Source: Streptomyces sp. NBC_01408 (GTDB lineage Bacteria; Actinomycetota; Actinomycetes; Streptomycetales; Streptomycetaceae). Taken from it: DNA of 64,000 nt. The DNA lies in NCBI RefSeq assembly GCF_026340255.1, contig NZ_JAPEPJ010000001.1, forward strand, positions 2,721,001-2,785,000. The letters run 5' to 3'. Below are positions 61,526 through 64,000 of the stretch, piece after piece. Position 1 is the stretch's first letter; each line of letters starts with the position of its first letter. The translations under genes were made by a program, and so were the position numbers. The notes under the pieces were generated by a model. That model was not told the origin of the DNA and ran no database searches. It saw only the letters and a list, made by a program, of their open reading frames with translations.

Positions 61526-64000
61526 GTGGCGGCGGCGCAGACGGCGGCTGGGGAGAAACAGGGCTGGGGCAGGAGGCTCGCCGCCTACACCTGGCGGTAC
61601 AAGGTCAACGTCCTGCTCGCACTCGGCTCCTCGCTGGCCGGCATGGCCGTCATGGCCCTCGTACCCCTGGTCACCAAGGTCATCATCGACGACGTCATCG
61701 GCGACCAGACAAAGCCCATGGGGCCCTGGGCCGGGATGCTCATAGCCGCGGCCCTCCTCGTCTACGTACTGACCTACATACGCAGGTACTACGGCGGGCG
61801 CCTCGCCCTCGACGTGCAGCACGACCTGCGCTCCGACATGTACGACACCATCGCCCGGCTCGACGGGCGGCGGCAGGACGAGCTGTCCACCGGGCAGGTC
61901 GTCGGGCGGGCGACCAGCGACCTCCAGCTGATCCAGGGCCTGCTCTTCATGATGCCGATGACCATCGGCAACTTCCTGCTCTTCGGGATATCCCTGGGCA
62001 TCATGCTGTGGCTGTCGCCGCTGCTGACCCTCGTCGCCCTGCTCATGGCCCCGGCCCTCTGGTTCATCGCCAAGCGCAGCCGCAAGAAGCTCTTCCCCGC
62101 CACCTGGTACGCCCAGAGCCAGGCCGCCGCCGTCGCGGGCGTCGTCGACGGGGCCGTGACCGGCGTCCGCGTCGTCAAGGGCTTCGGCCAGGAGGAGCAG
62201 GAGACCGGCAAGCTGCGCGCCACCGGACGGCGGCTGTTCGCCGGACGGATGCGGTCCATCCGCCTCAACTCGCGGTACACCCCCGCGCTCCAGGCCGTAC
62301 CCGCCCTCGGGCAGGTCGCCATCCTGGCCCTCGGCGGCTGGATGGCCACCAGGGGACAGGTCACCCTCGGCACCTTCGTCGCCTTCTCCACCTACCTCGC
62401 CCAGCTCGTCGGCCCCGTGCGCATGCTCGCCATGGTCCTCACCGTCGCGCAGCAGGCCCGCGCGGGCGTCGAGCGGGTCGTCGAGCTCATCGACACCGAG
62501 CCCGTCATCGCGGAGGGCACGCACACCCTGCCCGCCGACGCGCCCGCCACCGTCGAGTTCGACCGGGTCGGATTCGGGTACGACCCCGAGCGGCCCGTCC
62601 TCGACGGGTTCTCCCTGTCCGTCGCGGCAGGCGAGACCGTCGCCGTCGTGGGCTCCTCCGGCAGCGGAAAATCCACCCTCTCGCTGCTCCTGCCGCGCTT
62701 CTACGACGCCGACCGAGGCGCCGTCCGCGTCGGCGGGCACGACGTCCGCGACCTGACCTACGCCTCGCTGCGCGCCGCCATCGGGCTGGTCCCCGAGGAC
62801 TCCTTCCTCTTCTCCGACACCATCCGCGCGAACCTCGCCTACGGGCACCCCGAGGCGACCGACGAACAGATCGAGGCCGCCGCCCGCGCCGCCCAGGCGG
62901 ACGGCTTCATCCGGGACCTGCCCGCCGGCTACGACACCAAGGTCGGCGAACAGGGGCTCACCCTCTCCGGCGGCCAGCGCCAGCGCATCGCGCTCGCCCG
63001 CGCCCTCCTCACCGACCCGCGGCTGCTGCTCCTCGACGACGCCACCTCAGCCGTCGACGCCCGCGTCGAGCACGAGATCCACGAGGCGCTGCGGGCCGTC
63101 ATGGCCGGCCGCACCACCGTGCTCATCGCCCACCGCCGCTCCACGCTCGCCCTGGCCGACCGGATCGCCGTACTCGACCGCGGGCGGCTCGCCGACATCG
63201 GCACACACGAGGAGCTGGAGCGCCGCTCCGCCCTGTACCGCAGGCTGCTCACCGACCCCGACGCCCTCGGGGTCGCCTCGCCGCGGACCCCCGAGGCGCT
63301 GCCGATGGAGGAGTTCGAGCGGGACGTAGAGCGGGACCGCGCGCAGGAACTGGAACGGGACATCGAACTCGAAGCCGAGATCGACTCCGAGCCGGTCAAC
63401 GCCAAGCGCAGGGTCGCGGGCGGGATCACCCCCGAGCTGTGGCGGCGCCAGGAGGAGCGCGCCGGAGCCGCCGCCCCGGGCGCTGCGGCCACCACCACGG
63501 CCGGCCTGAGCGGTGCCCCCGGGCACTCCATGGCAGGGTCCGTCGCCGGGATGCCCGCCACCCCCGAACTGCTCGCGCAGGTGGCCGCGCTGCCGCCCGC
63601 CGACGACACGCCCGACGTGGACGAGACGAGGGCCGCGGCCGCCGAGGAGAGCTACGGCCTGCGCCGGCTGCTGGGCGGCTTCTGGGCGCCCCTCGCGATC
63701 AGCCTCGGCCTCGTCGCCGCCGACGCGGGCGCCGGGCTGCTCCTGCCGATCCTGATCCGTTACGGCATCGACCAGGGCGTCGAACAGGCCGCCCTCGGCG
63801 CCGTCTGGGCGGCCGCCGCCGTGGCCCTCGCCGTCGTCATCGGGCAGTGGGCCGCACAGTTCGCCGAGACCCGGATGACGGGCCGGACCGGCGAGCGCGT
63901 CCTGTACTCCCTCCGCGTCAAGATCTTCGCCCAGCTCCAGCGGCTCGGACTCGACTACTACGAGCGCGAACTGACCGGCAAGATCATGACCCGGATGACC
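61526..64000 (+). CDS. Fused ABC exporter, two half-transporters in one chain (3' end outside window)
   Basis: 825 codons are visible with no stop. GTG 61526 follows GGGGAGG by seven bases. The first half has a six-helix membrane domain from about residue 30 (LALGSSLAGMAVMALVPLVT) and an ATPase with Walker A VGSSGSGKST at 375-384, signature LSGGQRQRI at 480, Walker B LLLLDDATSAVD and H-loop IAHRRS. After an acidic linker (about 590-690) a second membrane domain begins (GFWAPLAISLGLVAADAGAG). This is a single polypeptide equivalent of a heterodimeric ABC exporter, usual in Streptomyces at about 1200-1250 residues. Substrate unknown, probably drugs, lipids or peptides. The region before it (61321-61525) holds nothing I can name. 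Confidence 0.93.
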   Translation, partial: MAAAQTAAGEKQGWGRRLAAYTWRYKVNVLLALGSSLAGMAVMALVPLVTKVIIDDVIGDQTKPMGPWAGMLIAAALLVYVLTYIRRYYGGRLALDVQHDLRSDMYDTIARLDGRRQDELSTGQVVGRATSDLQLIQGLLFMMPMTIGNFLLFGISLGIMLWLSPLLTLVALLMAPALWFIAKRSRKKLFPATWYAQSQAAAVAGVVDGAVTGVRVVKGFGQEEQETGKLRATGRRLFAGRMRSIRLNSRYTPALQAVPALGQVAILALGGWMATRGQVTLGTFVAFSTYLAQLVGPVRMLAMVLTVAQQARAGVERVVELIDTEPVIAEGTHTLPADAPATVEFDRVGFGYDPERPVLDGFSLSVAAGETVAVVGSSGSGKSTLSLLLPRFYDADRGAVRVGGHDVRDLTYASLRAAIGLVPEDSFLFSDTIRANLAYGHPEATDEQIEAAARAAQADGFIRDLPAGYDTKVGEQGLTLSGGQRQRIALARALLTDPRLLLLDDATSAVDARVEHEIHEALRAVMAGRTTVLIAHRRSTLALADRIAVLDRGRLADIGTHEELERRSALYRRLLTDPDALGVASPRTPEALPMEEFERDVERDRAQELERDIELEAEIDSEPVNAKRRVAGGITPELWRRQEERAGAAAPGAAATTTAGLSGAPGHSMAGSVAGMPATPELLAQVAALPPADDTPDVDETRAAAAEESYGLRRLLGGFWAPLAISLGLVAADAGAGLLLPILIRYGIDQGVEQAALGAVWAAAAVALAVVIGQWAAQFAETRMTGRTGERVLYSLRVKIFAQLQRLGLDYYERELTGKIMTRMT

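Noticed and set aside
61412..62848. A 478-codon minus-strand frame opposite the ABC exporter
   Set aside because: The plus strand has all ABC motifs; the antisense product is low-complexity Gly/Asp/Glu.

Overview
This is about 64 kb of very GC-rich DNA with dense, short-spaced genes, GTG/TTG starts and strong third-position GC. Gene content and order point to a streptomycete. The stretch from about 28 kb to 60.5 kb follows, in order, the S. coelicolor block bglC-cebGFE-cebR-orn-adpA-glmS-hexosaminidase-desF-desE-leucine catabolism-agmatinase as I remember it (about SCO2798 down to SCO2769). No database search was possible, so synteny statements rest on recalled gene order.

Layout. 0-2.4 kb: the end of a DHA2-type MFS exporter and a cytochrome P450. 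2.5-11.6 kb: a segment flanked by two identical tRNA-Lys(CTT) genes in opposite orientation. It holds an IclR regulator, a flavin-dependent oxidoreductase preceded by a 3 x 11 bp operator-like array, a secreted GH18 chitinase with classical chitinase-promoter repeats, an XRE/DUF397 pair, a PAS-GGDEF-EAL protein and a secreted M6 metalloprotease. 11.6-17.2 kb: a primase/polymerase-like protein, a long palindromic repeat, a small conserved protein, and a tightly coupled three-gene unit (RecB/Cas4-type nuclease with an Fe-S-like cysteine set, a 527-aa protein of unknown function, and an SF1 helicase) that looks like a split Dna2-type nuclease-helicase. 17.3-28 kb: a histidine phosphatase ending in a MITE-like inverted repeat, a membrane-protein/partner pair sharing a short Asn/Gly motif, a TPR regulator, a spermidine-synthase-like protein, a two-component system, a DsbB-like pair and conserved unknowns.

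28-34 kb: the cellobiose system. CebEFG imports cello-oligosaccharides, BglC hydrolyses them inside the cell, and CebR represses through a perfect palindrome between cebE and cebR. 34-41.6 kb: tRNA-His, orn, adpA, a universal stress protein, a GPR1/FUN34/YaaH transporter, glmS and a DUF4429 protein. 41.7-45.4 kb: a GH20 hexosaminidase and the desE/desF ferrioxamine uptake genes under an iron box. The desABCD biosynthesis genes expected between desF and the hexosaminidase are absent. 45.4-52 kb: a leucine/isovalerate degradation operon (carboxyltransferase, biotin carboxylase, HMG-CoA lyase, acyl-CoA dehydrogenase) facing its TetR regulator across two matching operators. 52-64 kb: conserved unknowns, TesB, another acyl-CoA dehydrogenase, a PucR regulator with an internal tandem duplication, agmatinase plus a ThDP enzyme, a HigBA/RelE-type toxin-antitoxin pair and the first two thirds of a fused ABC exporter.

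Most notable: the split nuclease/helicase operon; the shared amyloid-like motif in the DUF6232-like pair; the missing desABCD; an adpA without any TTA codon; intergenic repeat units inside the coding sequence of the biotin carboxylase gene; and the 156-bp in-frame duplication in the PucR gene.
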